NCBI RefSeq assembly: GCF_003096555.1
Contig: NZ_QEKM01000001.1
Span: 3,534,001-3,598,000, forward strand
Direction: 5' to 3'
From: Simplicispira sp. 125
GTDB lineage: Bacteria > Pseudomonadota > Gammaproteobacteria > Burkholderiales > Burkholderiaceae_C
Length of the DNA: 64,000 nucleotides
Positions 9,029 through 19,227 of this stretch are shown here, piece after piece. The notes under the pieces were generated by a model. It ran no database searches. It worked only from the letters and a program-made list of their open reading frames with translations, and had not been told where the DNA came from. Numbering within the stretch: the first letter of the stretch is position 1; each line of letters begins with the position of its first letter. Both the position numbers and the translations under genes were made by a program.

Positions 9029-11239
9029 ATGGCTGACACTAACCTTCCCGTTCGCAAAAAATCCACGATGCCTGGGGTAGCGCAAAAGGCGCTGCACAAG
9101 CTCGGCCTGGTGCGCGATATTGACCTGGCGTTGCACCTGCCGCTGCGCTATGAAGATGAAACGCGCATCACGTTGCTGCGCAATGCACGCGATGGCGACA
9201 TGGTGCAGGTCGAAGCCACCGTCACTGCCAGTGAGGTGCAATTGCGCCCGCGCAGGCAGTTGCTCGTGCAGGTAGACGATGGCACCGGAACCTGCGAATT
9301 GCGCTTCTTCAGTTTCTACCCCTCGCACCAGAAAACCCTGGCCCTGGGCGCGCGCCTGCGTATCCGGGGGGAAGTCAAAGGCGGCTTCTGGGGACGGCAA
9401 ATGCTGCATCCGGCTTTCCGGGTGGCCGGTGGAGAACTGCCCGCCGCCTTGACGCCTGTGTACCCGACCACGGCCGGCCTGCCCCAGCCCTACTTGCGGC
9501 GGGCGGTGGCGATGGGCCTGCAGCGCGCGGACCTGTCCGATACGCTTCCCCCTGGCGTGGAGTTGCCATTCGCCAAAAATTCAGGTCAAAACGGCCTCCA
9601 GGGCTCATGCAGCCTGCGGGAAGCGCTCATTTTTTTGCATCACCCGGCGCCCCATGTGTCTCTGGCCGCACTCGAAGACCGCAGCCACCCCGCCTGGCAG
9701 CGCCTGAAGGCCGAGGAATTATTGGCCCAGCAGTTGTCGCAGCAGCAGTCGCGGCGCGCGCGTGACCAGCTTTGTGCCCCGGTCATCCAGCCGGGTAGCG
9801 GGGCACCGGGCCTGCCGCCCTTGCACGAGCAATTGCTGGCCGCGCTGCCTTTTGGGTTGACGGCTGCCCAGCAGCGCGTGGGTAAAGAAATCGCGGCTGA
9901 TCTGGCCCGTACGCGGCCCATGCACCGGCTGCTGCAAGGCGATGTCGGGTCGGGTAAAACCGTGGTGTCGGCCCTGGCTGCCTGCCTGGCCATGGAGGTT
10001 GGCTGGCAATGCGCTTTGATGGCGCCGACGGAAATTTTGGCCGAACAGCACTTCGCCAAAATGATCAGCTGGCTCGAACCCTTGTTGGCAGCGCGGGGGC
10101 GTTGCGTGGCCTGGTTGGTGGGCGGGCAAAAAAAGAAAGAACGTGCGGCCATGCTGGCAAGGGTGGCGTCCGGCGAGGCCGCGCTGGTGGTGGGCACGCA
10201 CGCCGTCATCCAGGAGCAGGTGCAGTTCAAGAACCTGGCGCTGGCCATCATCGACGAGCAGCACCGCTTTGGTGTGGCCCAGCGCCTGGCACTGCGTAAA
10301 AAACTGGCGGCGCCGGAGGGCTCGGGGTGGAGTGAGCGGCAAGCGGCCGCCGCAGATCGGGATGGGCGGCAAGGCGCGATGCCCCACGCCGAGCTCCCCG
10401 CGATGGAGCCGCACATGCTGATGATGAGCGCAACGCCCATTCCGCGCACCCTGGCCATGAGCTATTACGCCGACCTGGATGTCTCGGTGATCGACGAATT
10501 GCCCCCGGGGCGCACGCCCATCGTCACGCGGCTGATTGCCGACAGCCGCAAGGACGAGGTCATCGCACGCATTGCCAGCCAGGTGGCGGCGGGGCGGCAG
10601 GTGTACTGGGTGTGCCCGCTGATCGAGGAGAGCGAGACACTGGACCTCTCCAATGCCACTGCCACCCATGCCGATCTGAGCGAGGCTTTGCCCGGCACTG
10701 TGGTAGGCCTGCTGCACTCGCGCATGCCCAGTGCCGAAAAGAAAGCCGTAATGGCCGAATTCAGCGCAGGGCGCATGGGTGTGCTGGTGAGCACCACGGT
10801 GATTGAAGTGGGAGTGGACGTGCCCAATGCCTCGCTCATGGTCATCGAGCATGCCGAGCGCTTTGGCCTGAGCCAGTTGCACCAACTGCGCGGTCGCGTG
10901 GGGCGCGGTGCGGCTGCGTCGGCCTGCGTGTTGCTGTATGCCACCAACGACAGTGGCCGTGTGGGGCAAACCGCCAAAGAGCGTCTGCGCGCCATGCAGG
11001 AAACCAACGATGGATTCGAGATCGCCCGGCGCGACCTGGACATCCGCGGCCCGGGAGAGTTTTTGGGCGCACGCCAGTCGGGTGATGCCCTCTTGCGCTT
11101 TGCCGACCTGGTGACCGATACCCACCTGCTCGAATGGGCGCGGGCGCTTGCGCCGGTAATGTTGGACCGCTACCCCCAGCACGCCGAGCGGCATGTGGCG
11201 CGCTGGCTGGGCGGCAAGGCCGACTACCTCAAAGCGTAG
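9029..11239 (+). CDS. recG: ATP-dependent DNA helicase RecG
   Basis: 736-residue superfamily 2 helicase that drives fork regression and Holliday-junction branch migration. N-terminal wedge/OB domain (LRYEDETRI...), Walker A GDVGSGKTVV (304-313), DEQH box (D409), MMSATPIPRTLAMSYYADLDVS, and C-terminal motifs VGLLHSRMP, QLRGRVGRG and RRDLDIRGPGEFLG. A low-complexity Gly/Ala/Glu insert of about 30 residues (about 424-453, encoded 10300-10390) lies between the DEQH region and the SATPIPRT motif, where the usual protein has a short loop. Its end overlaps the convergent EAL gene by 11 bases. Confidence 0.97.
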   Translation: MADTNLPVRKKSTMPGVAQKALHKLGLVRDIDLALHLPLRYEDETRITLLRNARDGDMVQVEATVTASEVQLRPRRQLLVQVDDGTGTCELRFFSFYPSHQKTLALGARLRIRGEVKGGFWGRQMLHPAFRVAGGELPAALTPVYPTTAGLPQPYLRRAVAMGLQRADLSDTLPPGVELPFAKNSGQNGLQGSCSLREALIFLHHPAPHVSLAALEDRSHPAWQRLKAEELLAQQLSQQQSRRARDQLCAPVIQPGSGAPGLPPLHEQLLAALPFGLTAAQQRVGKEIAADLARTRPMHRLLQGDVGSGKTVVSALAACLAMEVGWQCALMAPTEILAEQHFAKMISWLEPLLAARGRCVAWLVGGQKKKERAAMLARVASGEAALVVGTHAVIQEQVQFKNLALAIIDEQHRFGVAQRLALRKKLAAPEGSGWSERQAAAADRDGRQGAMPHAELPAMEPHMLMMSATPIPRTLAMSYYADLDVSVIDELPPGRTPIVTRLIADSRKDEVIARIASQVAAGRQVYWVCPLIEESETLDLSNATATHADLSEALPGTVVGLLHSRMPSAEKKAVMAEFSAGRMGVLVSTTVIEVGVDVPNASLMVIEHAERFGLSQLHQLRGRVGRGAAASACVLLYATNDSGRVGQTAKERLRAMQETNDGFEIARRDLDIRGPGEFLGARQSGDALLRFADLVTDTHLLEWARALAPVMLDRYPQHAERHVARWLGGKADYLKA

Positions 11240-13997
11240 AGGTGCCCGGGTGTGCGATGTGGGTGGCCTCCCACGCCTCAATGGGCACCGGCCGACCCAG
11301 CAGATAACCCTGGCAGAAATGGCAGCCATGGCTGATGAGAAAGGCGCGCTGTGCCACGGTCTCCACGCCTTCGGCCACGACCTCCAGCCCCAGCGCATCG
11401 CTCATCACCAGAATGGCGCGAACAATGGCGCTACTGGTGTTGTCGTTCAGCATGTCGCGGGTGAAGGACTGGTCGATCTTCAGCAGGTCAAAGGGCAAGC
11501 GCTTCAGATAGGACAGCGATGAGTAGCCCGTGCCGAAATCGTCCAGCGCGAAGCGCAGCCCCAGGTCGCGCAATTGGTGCATCTTGGTGATGGTGGTTTC
11601 GATGTCGCCCAGGATCGCGCTCTCGGTCAGCTCCAATTTCAGGCCGCCGGAGTCAATGCCCGTGCGGTTGAGTGTTTCGTGCACCAGGGCCACAAAGTCG
11701 GCCTGGTGAAACTGCTTTGCGCTCACATTGACGGCCAGGGTCAGATGCCGGGTGGTCGGGCTGAGTTGCCATTGGGCCAATTGCTGGCAGGCGGTGTCCA
11801 GCACCCACTGGCCCATGGGCAGGATCAGGCCGGTTTCTTCCGCCAGCGGGATGAAGTCGGCGGGAGATATGGCTTTTCCGTCTGCGCCTATCCAGCGAAT
11901 CAGGGCTTCGGCGCCGACCACGGAGCCTGCCTGATCGACCTGTACCTGGTAGTACAGCTGGAAAGCACGGTGCTCGACAGCATCGCGCAAGCCCATCTCC
12001 ATGGCCACGCGGGCATCCATGGAGGCCTGCATCGTGTCATCAAAAAACAGCACGCTGCCTCCGCCTTCTTCCTTGGCGCGGTACATCGCTACCTCGGCCT
12101 GCTGGAGCAGTACCTCCGGGGGCGCCTTGCTGGCACTGAACAACGTGACACCTGCACTGTTGGCGGCATAGAGTTTCCTGGTAGCGCCTAACTCATAGGG
12201 CGCCGCCAGCGTGTTGTGCAACTGCTGTGCCAACTGGTGCGCAGCAGCCATGGCCTGTTCAGCGTCTGCGCCGAGGTTCTGCACGATGGCGGCAAACGTG
12301 TTGCTGCCCAGGCGTGCCACCGTATTCTGCGCGCCCATGCAATCCTGTATGCGCCGGGCCATCTCGCACAGCAGCAGGTCGCCTGCGGCATGGCCCCAGG
12401 TGTCGTTGATTTGCTTGAAGCGGTCGATGTCGGCCAGTAGCAGCACGCCGTGCTGTGCACTGGCCCCGAGCGCCTGCTTTAACCGGTCTTGCAACAGGGT
12501 GCGGTTGGGCAGGCCGGTCAGGGTATCGTAGTAGGCCAGCCGGTGCACCAGTTCCTCAGACTGCTTTTGCTGCGTGATGTCTTCCTTGGTGGCGACGTAG
12601 TGGGTCACCTGGCCGCTCGCATCCACGATGGGGGCAATGATGGCCATTTCCACATAGGTGGAGCCGTCTTTGCGGGTGTTGGTGAACTCGCCGCGCCACG
12701 GTTTTCCGGACGCCAGTGCCGCCCACATGGCCTTGTACGTCGCTGGGGCGGTTTTGCCACGGTTCAGTATGCGGGGGTTGTGGCCCAGCACTTCATTCCG
12801 CGTGAAGCCGCTGTTGCGCACAAAGGCCTCGTTGACGTATTGAATGCGCGCTTGTGTATCGGTAATGATGATGCTCTCAGGGCTCTGCTCCACGGCGGTG
12901 GACAGGCGCCGCAAATCCATGTCGCGCTTTTGCAGCTCGTCGGCCATGTGGTTGATGCCTCGCTCCACGGCATGCATTTCACGCACATTGGAGTACTGTG
13001 AGATCGGTGTTTCCAGGCGCCCTGAGGCGACGTTGTCGATCGCCGCGGTGATCTTGTGTGTCCAGGCCTCGATCAGGTCATAGACGCAATAGCGTGCCGT
13101 CAGCACCGACACCAGGGCAATGCCTGCAAGCAGCGCAATGCGCAGCCAGAACCCCTGGTCAATACCGGCCACCGTGTGGCCCAGAGGGGCGCCGACGGCG
13201 AACACCAGGGGCGTGTGTGAAAAACGCGACGACACAATGCCGTACATGCGCCGGTTGCCGTCCGGGCCCACCAGTTCGCTGACGGTTTGGCCGTTTTGCA
13301 GCGCAGTCAGAAATCGCTCGGCGACCTCGGGCGGCAGTCGCTGTGCTGGCGCAAGCCCCTCGCTGGGGTGGTGAGACAGCACCGCGCCCGTGCCGCTGAG
13401 CAGAAAAGCGTTCCATCCCACGGGTAGTTTGAATTGCGCCACCAGCTTGTCAAACCAGCCGATCTGGATGGAGGTGAACAGGATGGCCTTGAGTTGGCCC
13501 TGGGCGTCGTGCACCGGGTAGCCAAAGGTCATGCCGGGTCTGTGTGAAATGCGTCCGACCAGAATTTCACCGGTCGTAATGCCCTGGCCCATGCTGGCAT
13601 CGCGGAACCATTGGCGATCGCTGACCGTGACCACCGTGCGCAGCGAGATGGCACTGCAGAAAACGGCGCCGTTGGGCAGCACAGCGCCAACGTTGGCGAC
13701 ATCCTCCATGGATTGCATCAAGCGCTGCGCCAGACCAGAGCAGTCTGCGCCATCGAGCGATTGCAGGTTGTCGGCACGGGCCATGATCTGGAAGGTCTGG
13801 CGCATGCTGCGCAAGGCTGACTCCTCTGTCATATGAACCGCCGCCAGCATGCGGCCGACTTCATTGTCTAGGGCTGCGATCGCGTCATGGCGCCGTTCCC
13901 GGTAGTCCAGGAAAGCCATCAAAAAAACCGGAAGGCAGGCCATGGCAATAATTGCCCACAGGCGCAGATGCAAGGACCTGGTGGTGCGCGGTGTCAT
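11229..13997 (-). CDS. Membrane dCache-HAMP-PAS-GGDEF(degenerate)-EAL protein
   Basis: 922 residues. N-terminal membrane helix (about 13-32), extracytoplasmic dCache-like sensor (about 33-283), second helix (about 284-305), HAMP (to ~360), PAS/PAC (~370-490), GGDEF domain (~500-640) and EAL domain (~665-915). The diguanylate cyclase signature is RLGSNTF (562-568) instead of GGDEF, which should abolish cyclase activity. The EAL site is intact (E697-A-L; later DDFGTGYSSLSYLK), so the protein is predicted to degrade c-di-GMP. Start at 13997 gives MTPRTTRSLHLRLW; a longer frame runs antisense through oxyR and is not real. Ends convergent with recG. Confidence 0.93.
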   Translation of the reverse strand: MTPRTTRSLHLRLWAIIAMACLPVFLMAFLDYRERRHDAIAALDNEVGRMLAAVHMTEESALRSMRQTFQIMARADNLQSLDGADCSGLAQRLMQSMEDVANVGAVLPNGAVFCSAISLRTVVTVSDRQWFRDASMGQGITTGEILVGRISHRPGMTFGYPVHDAQGQLKAILFTSIQIGWFDKLVAQFKLPVGWNAFLLSGTGAVLSHHPSEGLAPAQRLPPEVAERFLTALQNGQTVSELVGPDGNRRMYGIVSSRFSHTPLVFAVGAPLGHTVAGIDQGFWLRIALLAGIALVSVLTARYCVYDLIEAWTHKITAAIDNVASGRLETPISQYSNVREMHAVERGINHMADELQKRDMDLRRLSTAVEQSPESIIITDTQARIQYVNEAFVRNSGFTRNEVLGHNPRILNRGKTAPATYKAMWAALASGKPWRGEFTNTRKDGSTYVEMAIIAPIVDASGQVTHYVATKEDITQQKQSEELVHRLAYYDTLTGLPNRTLLQDRLKQALGASAQHGVLLLADIDRFKQINDTWGHAAGDLLLCEMARRIQDCMGAQNTVARLGSNTFAAIVQNLGADAEQAMAAAHQLAQQLHNTLAAPYELGATRKLYAANSAGVTLFSASKAPPEVLLQQAEVAMYRAKEEGGGSVLFFDDTMQASMDARVAMEMGLRDAVEHRAFQLYYQVQVDQAGSVVGAEALIRWIGADGKAISPADFIPLAEETGLILPMGQWVLDTACQQLAQWQLSPTTRHLTLAVNVSAKQFHQADFVALVHETLNRTGIDSGGLKLELTESAILGDIETTITKMHQLRDLGLRFALDDFGTGYSSLSYLKRLPFDLLKIDQSFTRDMLNDNTSSAIVRAILVMSDALGLEVVAEGVETVAQRAFLISHGCHFCQGYLLGRPVPIEAWEATHIAHPGTSTL

Positions 13998-14087
13998 GGT
14001 TCGTGCATCATAGAGGGATTGATCCTGCACAGCACGGTATTTGGATGTGTGCTGCGCAAGGCACCGGGTGCCCATACTGCTACTCAC

Positions 14088-15053
14088 ATGACTCTCACCG
14101 AACTCAAATACATCGTTGCCGTGGCACGCGAAAAGCACTTTGGCCGTGCCGCCGATGCCTGTTATGTGTCGCAGCCCACGCTGTCGGTGGCGGTCAAAAA
14201 GCTGGAAGAAGAGCTGGACGTCAAGCTGTTTGAGCGCAGCGCCGGAGAGGTCAGTGTGACCCCGCTGGGCGAGGAAATCGTGCGCCAGGCCCAGAGCGTG
14301 CTGGAGCAGGCCGCCGCCATCAAGGAGATTGCCAAGCGCGGCAAGGACCCGCTGGCGGGAGCGTTGACGCTGGGCGTGATCTACACCATCGGCCCTTACC
14401 TGTTGCCCGATCTGGTGCGCCACGCCATTCGGAATACCCCCCAAATGCCGTTGATGCTGCAGGAGAACTTCACCGTCAAGCTGCTTGAAATGCTGCGCAC
14501 GGGCGAGATTGACTGCGCCATCCTGGCCGAGCCTTTCCCCGACACGGGGCTGGCCATGGCGCCTTTGTATGACGAGCCCTTTCTGGCCGCTGTTCCCAGC
14601 AACCACGCGCTGGCCGCACAGCCCTCGGTGTCGGCGGCGGAACTCAAGAGCGAAAACATGCTGCTGCTGGGCGCTGGCCACTGCTTTCGCGACCATGTGC
14701 TGGAGGTGTGCCCCGAGTTTGCGCGCTTTGCCAGCAACGCCGAGGGCATCCGCAAGACCTTCGAGGGCTCGTCGCTGGAGACCATCAAGCACATGGTGGC
14801 TGCTGGCATGGGCGTCACCTTGGTGCCGCGCCTGGCGGTGCCGCGCGAGGCGCTCTCGCGCCAGGCCCGGCGGCGCAAAAGCGATGAACCGCATATCCGC
14901 TACCTGCCCATCCTGGAGAGCGACGGCAGCGCACCGCCCACGCGCCGTGTGGTGCTGGCCTGGCGGCGCAGCTTTACGCGTTATGAAGCCATCGCCGCGC
15001 TGCGCAACGCCATTTATGCCTGTGAGCTGCCGGGAGTTACGCGGCTGTCATGA
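14088..15053 (+). CDS. oxyR: Hydrogen peroxide-inducible transcription regulator OxyR
   Basis: 321-residue LysR-type regulator. N-terminal winged HTH (MTLTELKYIVAVAREKHFGR, SQPTLSVAVKKLEEEL). The redox pair sits in GHCFRDHVLEVC at C199 and C208, the same numbering as E. coli OxyR, where these cysteines form the peroxide-induced disulfide. The start at 14088 matches the family N-terminus. Divergent from the EAL protein; dps follows 150 bases downstream on the same strand, a typical OxyR target. The 90-base divergent gap is the natural place for autoregulation. Confidence 0.96.
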   Translation: MTLTELKYIVAVAREKHFGRAADACYVSQPTLSVAVKKLEEELDVKLFERSAGEVSVTPLGEEIVRQAQSVLEQAAAIKEIAKRGKDPLAGALTLGVIYTIGPYLLPDLVRHAIRNTPQMPLMLQENFTVKLLEMLRTGEIDCAILAEPFPDTGLAMAPLYDEPFLAAVPSNHALAAQPSVSAAELKSENMLLLGAGHCFRDHVLEVCPEFARFASNAEGIRKTFEGSSLETIKHMVAAGMGVTLVPRLAVPREALSRQARRRKSDEPHIRYLPILESDGSAPPTRRVVLAWRRSFTRYEAIAALRNAIYACELPGVTRLS

Positions 15054-15203
15054 GCGCGCAATGCACGGTGGTCGCCGTCCTACATCGCACCGCCAAGCCT
15101 TGCGTTACAGTGAACCGGTAGCTCCTGTGAGCTTGCAGTTGCGTGTTTTGACCGCATGCGGATGTTCCCAGGTTCGATTGTTTATCCACCCCAGGAGATG
15201 ACT

Positions 15204-15722
15204 ATGGCCAAAGCCGCCAACACTACCAAAGCTCCCAAATCCAAGGTTCCTGCCATCCATATTGGCATCAGCGACAAGGACCGTGCTGCCATCGCCAGCG
15301 GCCTCTCGCATTTGCTGGCGGACACCTACACGCTCTACCTCACTACGCATAACTTCCATTGGAACGTGACGGGGCCGATGTTCAATACGCTGCACCTGAT
15401 GTTCATGGGCCAGTACACCGAACTGTGGAACGCCGTGGATCCGATTGCCGAGCGCATCCGTTCGTTGGGCCATGTAGCGCCGGGTTCGTATGCCGAGTTC
15501 GGCAAACTCGCCAGCGTGCCCGATGCGCCCAGCAAGCCACCCAAGGCCCTGGACATGGTGCGCGTGCTGGTCGAAGGCCATGAAGCCGTGGCGCGCACGG
15601 CACGCAGCATCTACCCTGCGGTGCAACGTGCCAGCGATGAACCCACGGCCGACTTGCTGACCCAGCGCCTGACCGTGCATGAACAGACGGCCTGGATGCT
15701 GCGCTCCTTGTTGGAAGAGTAA
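15204..15722 (+). CDS. dps: DNA-binding ferritin-like protein Dps
   Basis: 172-residue ferritin-fold protein that oxidises and stores iron using peroxide and protects DNA. The ferroxidase/iron ligands are in [17 protein letters not shown] and the following Asp/Glu helix ([14 protein letters not shown]). A Lys-rich N-terminal tail ([15 protein letters not shown]) is the expected DNA-binding extension. ATG 15204 has AGGAG (15193-15197) at 6-nt spacing; the ATG at 15198 lies too close. Its position after oxyR suggests OxyR control. Confidence 0.96.
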   Translation: MAKAANTTKAPKSKVPAIHIGISDKDRAAIASGLSHLLADTYTLYLTTHNFHWNVTGPMFNTLHLMFMGQYTELWNAVDPIAERIRSLGHVAPGSYAEFGKLASVPDAPSKPPKALDMVRVLVEGHEAVARTARSIYPAVQRASDEPTADLLTQRLTVHEQTAWMLRSLLEE

Positions 15723-15838
15723 ATCTGTTGCGCCTGGCGGCCTGCGCGTGGCCGGCCGGGCACTGCACTACACTGCGGCGGCATCGGTTCGGCCTGCGTG
15801 CCAGTAGGCCGGATGAGCCCCAGTCTTTTTTCGTCTGT

Positions 15839-16708
15839 ATGTCTCCCTCGCCGCGCAGCCGCCTGTCCCTGTACCTTGATCTCATCCGCTGGAGCCGCCC
15901 CGCAGGGTGGCTGCTGTTGCTGTGGCCCACACTCAGTGCGCTGTGGCTGGCCGCTGGCGGCTTTCCGGGCTGGCACCTGGTGGCGGTGTTTACGCTGGGG
16001 ACCATCCTGATGCGCAGTGCCGGTTGCTGCGTGAACGACGTGGCCGACCGGGATTTTGACCGGCATGTCAAGCGCACGGCGCAGCGCCCCATCACCAGCG
16101 GCGCCGTGTCGGTGCGCGAGGCTCTGGGCGTGGGAGCTGTACTGGCACTGGTGGCGTTTGCGCTGGTGCTGACCACCAATGCGCCGACGGTGGTCTGGTC
16201 GCTGCCCGCCCTGGGGGTGACCATTCTTTACCCGTTCACCAAGCGGTTTTTTTCCATGCCCCAGGCCGTGTTGGGCGTGGCTTTCAGCATGGGCATCCCC
16301 ATGGCCTTTACCGCCGTGCAGGGCCAGGTGTCCTGGCTGGCGCTGTGGCTGGTGCTGGGTAACCTGTTGTGGGTGCTGGCCTACGATACCGAATACGCCA
16401 TGGTGGACCGCGATGATGACTTGAAGCTGGGCATGCAAACCTCGGCCATCACGCTGGGACGCTTTGATGTGGCTGCCATTGTGGCGTTCTACCTGGGTTT
16501 TGTGCTTATTTGGGCTCTGGCCCTTGCACCGTTTGCGCTGGGTGCTCTGTTTTATGTTGCTATTGCCGTGGTGCTGGCGCAGGTAGCCTGGCACTGGACC
16601 CTGATTCGGGGGCGTACGCGCGAAGGCTGTTTCAAGGCCTTCCGCGAGAACCACTGGATCGGATTCACCTTCTTTGTGGGCATTGCTGGCAGCTACGCAT
16701 TGCGTTAA
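15839..16708 (+). CDS. ubiA: 4-hydroxybenzoate octaprenyltransferase UbiA
   Basis: 289-residue integral membrane prenyltransferase that attaches the polyprenyl tail to 4-hydroxybenzoate in ubiquinone synthesis. The two Asp-rich Mg-diphosphate motifs are intact: [11 protein letters not shown] (from N66) and [12 protein letters not shown] (from D183). About eight or nine hydrophobic segments. Start at 15839 ([18 protein letters not shown]) fits the family; the frame extends upstream without a good ribosome site. Convergent with proC, separated by a repeat. Confidence 0.95.
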   Translation: MSPSPRSRLSLYLDLIRWSRPAGWLLLLWPTLSALWLAAGGFPGWHLVAVFTLGTILMRSAGCCVNDVADRDFDRHVKRTAQRPITSGAVSVREALGVGAVLALVAFALVLTTNAPTVVWSLPALGVTILYPFTKRFFSMPQAVLGVAFSMGIPMAFTAVQGQVSWLALWLVLGNLLWVLAYDTEYAMVDRDDDLKLGMQTSAITLGRFDVAAIVAFYLGFVLIWALALAPFALGALFYVAIAVVLAQVAWHWTLIRGRTREGCFKAFRENHWIGFTFFVGIAGSYALR

Positions 16709-16722
16709 ATGCTATTAAATAT

Positions 16723-16765
16723 ATAGCTGTCAGCGCTTTAAAATAGGGCGTTAGAGGCTAAATTT
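16723..16765 (+). repeat. Interspersed AGCGCT repeat, copy B
   Basis: ATAGCTGTCAGCGCTTTA followed by a degenerate second arm (GGGCGTTAGAGGC). It fills the 66-base gap between the convergent ubiA and proC. The second core has decayed from AAGCGCTAGAGGCC. Confidence 0.75.
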
Positions 16766-16774
16766 ACCTAAAGT

Positions 16775-17620
16775 TTAAGCGCCAAACTCATTGCCCAGCT
16801 CGTGGGCGCGTTGCTGCGCTGCCTGCATGGCGCGCACAAAGGCCTCCCCCACGCCGTCCTGTTCCATCGACTGCAGCGCCGCATAGGTGGTGCCGCCCTT
16901 GGAGGTGACGCGCTGGCGCAGGACTTGAGGCGACTCGTCCGATTGCCGGGCCAGCTCCGAGGCGCCTACAAAGGTGCCGACCGCCAACTGGTGGGCCTGG
17001 GCGGGTGTCAGGCCCATGGCCGTGCCTGCGCGGGCCATGGCCTCCAGAAAGTAAAAAACATAGGCTGGGCCGGAGCCGGACAGAGCAGTGACGGCGTCGA
17101 GCTGCTGCTCATCGTTTACCCACAGGAATTCGCCCGTGGTTGCCATGATGGTCTCGACCTGCTGGCGCTGTGCTGCGCTGACGCCAGTGCGGGCATACAG
17201 CGCACTCATGCCCTTGCCCACCAGCGCGGGGGTATTGGGCATGGTGCGTACGATGCAGTCGCTGCCCAGCCAGCGGGCAATGCTGTCAGAGCGGATGCCG
17301 GCAGCCACGCTCAGGTGCAGGGCATGCTGGGTGTGCTCGCGCGCCTGCGCGGCGGCGTCCTTGAAGGTTTGTGGCTTGACAGCCCAGACCACGATGCCCG
17401 CGCGCGCCAGCGCGGGGCCGGCCGTTGCCTGCGCCTGGATGTCGAAGTTTTTTTGCAATGCCACCCGGGCTTCCTCCCACGGTTCAACCACCTCGATCTG
17501 GTGGGCGGGGTGGCCCTGGCGGATCAGCCCACCAATGATGGCGCTGGCCATGTTGCCGCCACCGATGAAGGCGATCATGGGCAGGGGGATGGAGGCTGCG
17601 GAGGCGGAAGTCTGGCTCAT
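16775..17620 (-). CDS. proC: Pyrroline-5-carboxylate reductase
   Basis: 281-residue NAD(P)H-dependent enzyme for the last step of proline synthesis. N-terminal Rossmann motif FIGGGNMASAIIGGL, mid motif RTMPNTPALVGKGM, and the C-terminal dimer/active-site helix ALSGSGPAYVFYFLEAM followed by VTSKGGTTYAAL. Start at 17620 (MSQTSASAAS); longer frames overlap glpK. It lies 74 bases downstream of glpK on the same strand, so it may be read from the glpR-glpK transcript although its function is unrelated. Confidence 0.96.
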   Translation of the reverse strand: MSQTSASAASIPLPMIAFIGGGNMASAIIGGLIRQGHPAHQIEVVEPWEEARVALQKNFDIQAQATAGPALARAGIVVWAVKPQTFKDAAAQAREHTQHALHLSVAAGIRSDSIARWLGSDCIVRTMPNTPALVGKGMSALYARTGVSAAQRQQVETIMATTGEFLWVNDEQQLDAVTALSGSGPAYVFYFLEAMARAGTAMGLTPAQAHQLAVGTFVGASELARQSDESPQVLRQRVTSKGGTTYAALQSMEQDGVGEAFVRAMQAAQQRAHELGNEFGA

Positions 17621-17694
17621 GGTGCGGTGCAGGTGCTGCTGTGGAGCCCGCCATGGTAGCGGCATCGGTGGCATGCGCCACCCATGGGCGCACC

Positions 17695-19188
17695 TCAGGC
17701 CAGCGTGGTCTGGCGCACGGCATGTTCCCAATGGGCCATCAGCTCTTGTGCGCGCGCGGCGCCCAGCGTGGGGACAAAGCGGCGCTCGGCGCGCCACAGC
17801 TGCGCGAGTTCTGCGGTGCTGCCATACACCCCGCTTGATAACCCGGCCAGGTAGGCGGCACCCAGCGCGGTGGTTTCGATCACAGCGGGCCGTACCACCG
17901 GAATGCCCAGCAAATCCGCCTGGAACTGCATCAGCAGGTCGTTGATGCAGGCGCCGCCATCTACGCGCAACTCGCTCACCGGTGCGCCACCGGCAGCCAC
18001 GGCGTCGCGGCTCATGGCCAGCAGCAGGGCGGCGCTTTGGTAGGCAATGCTTTCCAGTGCCGCGCGGGCGATGTGGGCAAGGGTGGTGCCGCGTGTCAGG
18101 CCGGTGATGGTGCCGCGTGCGTCGGGTTGCCAGTACGGTGCGCCCAGGCCGGTGAAGGCGGGCACCATCATCACGCCACCCGAGTCGGGCACGGAGAGCG
18201 CCAGGGGCTCCACCTCGCTGCTGCTGGAGATGGCACGCAGGCCGTCGCGCAGCCACTGCACCACGGCGCCGCCGACGAAGACGCTGCCCTCCAGCGCAAA
18301 TTCGGGTTGTGTCCCAGGCTGGGCGGCGCTGGTGGTGAGCAGGCCGTTTTGGCTGGTCTGGAACGTGGAACCTGTGTGCATCAGCATGAAGCAACCGGTA
18401 CCGTAGGTATTTTTTGCCATGCCTGCGGTGAAGCAGGCCTGGCCGAACAGCGCACTTTGCTGGTCACCTGCCACTCCGCCGATGCGAATGGTGTGGCCCA
18501 GCAGGTCCGCTGCGGTGTCGCCAAAGTGGGCGCTGGACGGCAGCACCGCGGGCATCAGTGCCTTGGGAATGCGCAGCAGCGCCAGCAGTTCGTCGTCCCA
18601 CTGGTTGGTGTGCACATTGAGCAGCATGGTGCGCGAGGCGTTGCTCACATCCGTCACGTGCACCTGGCCGTGGGTCAGCTGCCAGATCAGCCAGCTATCG
18701 ACGGTGCCAAAAGCCAGCTCGCCGCGCTCGGCCGCCTCGCGTGCGCCGGGCACGTTGTCCAGCAGCCACTGCAGTTTGGTGCCTGAAAAATAAGCGTCGA
18801 TCAACAGTCCGGTCTTGGACTGGATGGTGTCCGCCTTGCCCTGTTCGCGCAACTGCGCACAGGCGGGTTCTGCGCGCCGGTCCTGCCAGACGATGGCGTG
18901 GTGCACGGGCCGCCCGGTCTTGCGGTTCCACAGCACGGTGGTTTCGCGCTGGTTGGTGATGCCTACCGCCCGGATGTCGCGGGCGGTGATGCCTGCCTGC
19001 TGCAGGGCGGTGCGCGCCGTGGCGAGCTGGGTGCGCCAGATCTCCATCGGATCGTGCTCCACCCAGCCGGGGCGGGGGTAGATCTGAGGAAGTTCGAGTT
19101 GCGCCTGGGCCACGATGTGGCCGCGTTCATCGAACACGATGCTGCGTGAACTGGAGGTGCCTTGGTCGAGGGCGAGCAGGTAGGTCAT
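17695..19188 (-). CDS. glpK: Glycerol kinase
   Basis: 497-residue FGGY-family kinase converting glycerol to sn-glycerol 3-phosphate. Phosphate-binding N-terminus [16 protein letters not shown], the [19 protein letters not shown] segment, [12 protein letters not shown], and the C-terminal ATP site [20 protein letters not shown]. Length matches the family (about 500). It lies 39 bases downstream of glpR and works with the divergent importer and with GlpD. Confidence 0.98.
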   Translation of the reverse strand: MTYLLALDQGTSSSRSIVFDERGHIVAQAQLELPQIYPRPGWVEHDPMEIWRTQLATARTALQQAGITARDIRAVGITNQRETTVLWNRKTGRPVHHAIVWQDRRAEPACAQLREQGKADTIQSKTGLLIDAYFSGTKLQWLLDNVPGAREAAERGELAFGTVDSWLIWQLTHGQVHVTDVSNASRTMLLNVHTNQWDDELLALLRIPKALMPAVLPSSAHFGDTAADLLGHTIRIGGVAGDQQSALFGQACFTAGMAKNTYGTGCFMLMHTGSTFQTSQNGLLTTSAAQPGTQPEFALEGSVFVGGAVVQWLRDGLRAISSSSEVEPLALSVPDSGGVMMVPAFTGLGAPYWQPDARGTITGLTRGTTLAHIARAALESIAYQSAALLLAMSRDAVAAGGAPVSELRVDGGACINDLLMQFQADLLGIPVVRPAVIETTALGAAYLAGLSSGVYGSTAELAQLWRAERRFVPTLGAARAQELMAHWEHAVRQTTLA

Positions 19189-19227
19189 GGTGTGTCAGTG
19201 AAAGGGCGCGCTGGAGGAGCCGTGGGA

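Noticed and set aside
13998..14894. N-terminal extension of the EAL protein frame to 14894
   Set aside because: It runs antisense through oxyR; the membrane-helix start at 13997 fits the domain layout.
15054..15203. TTGACC at 15148 as a dps promoter -35
   Set aside because: No acceptable -10 at 16-18 bp; promoter not resolved, so not listed.
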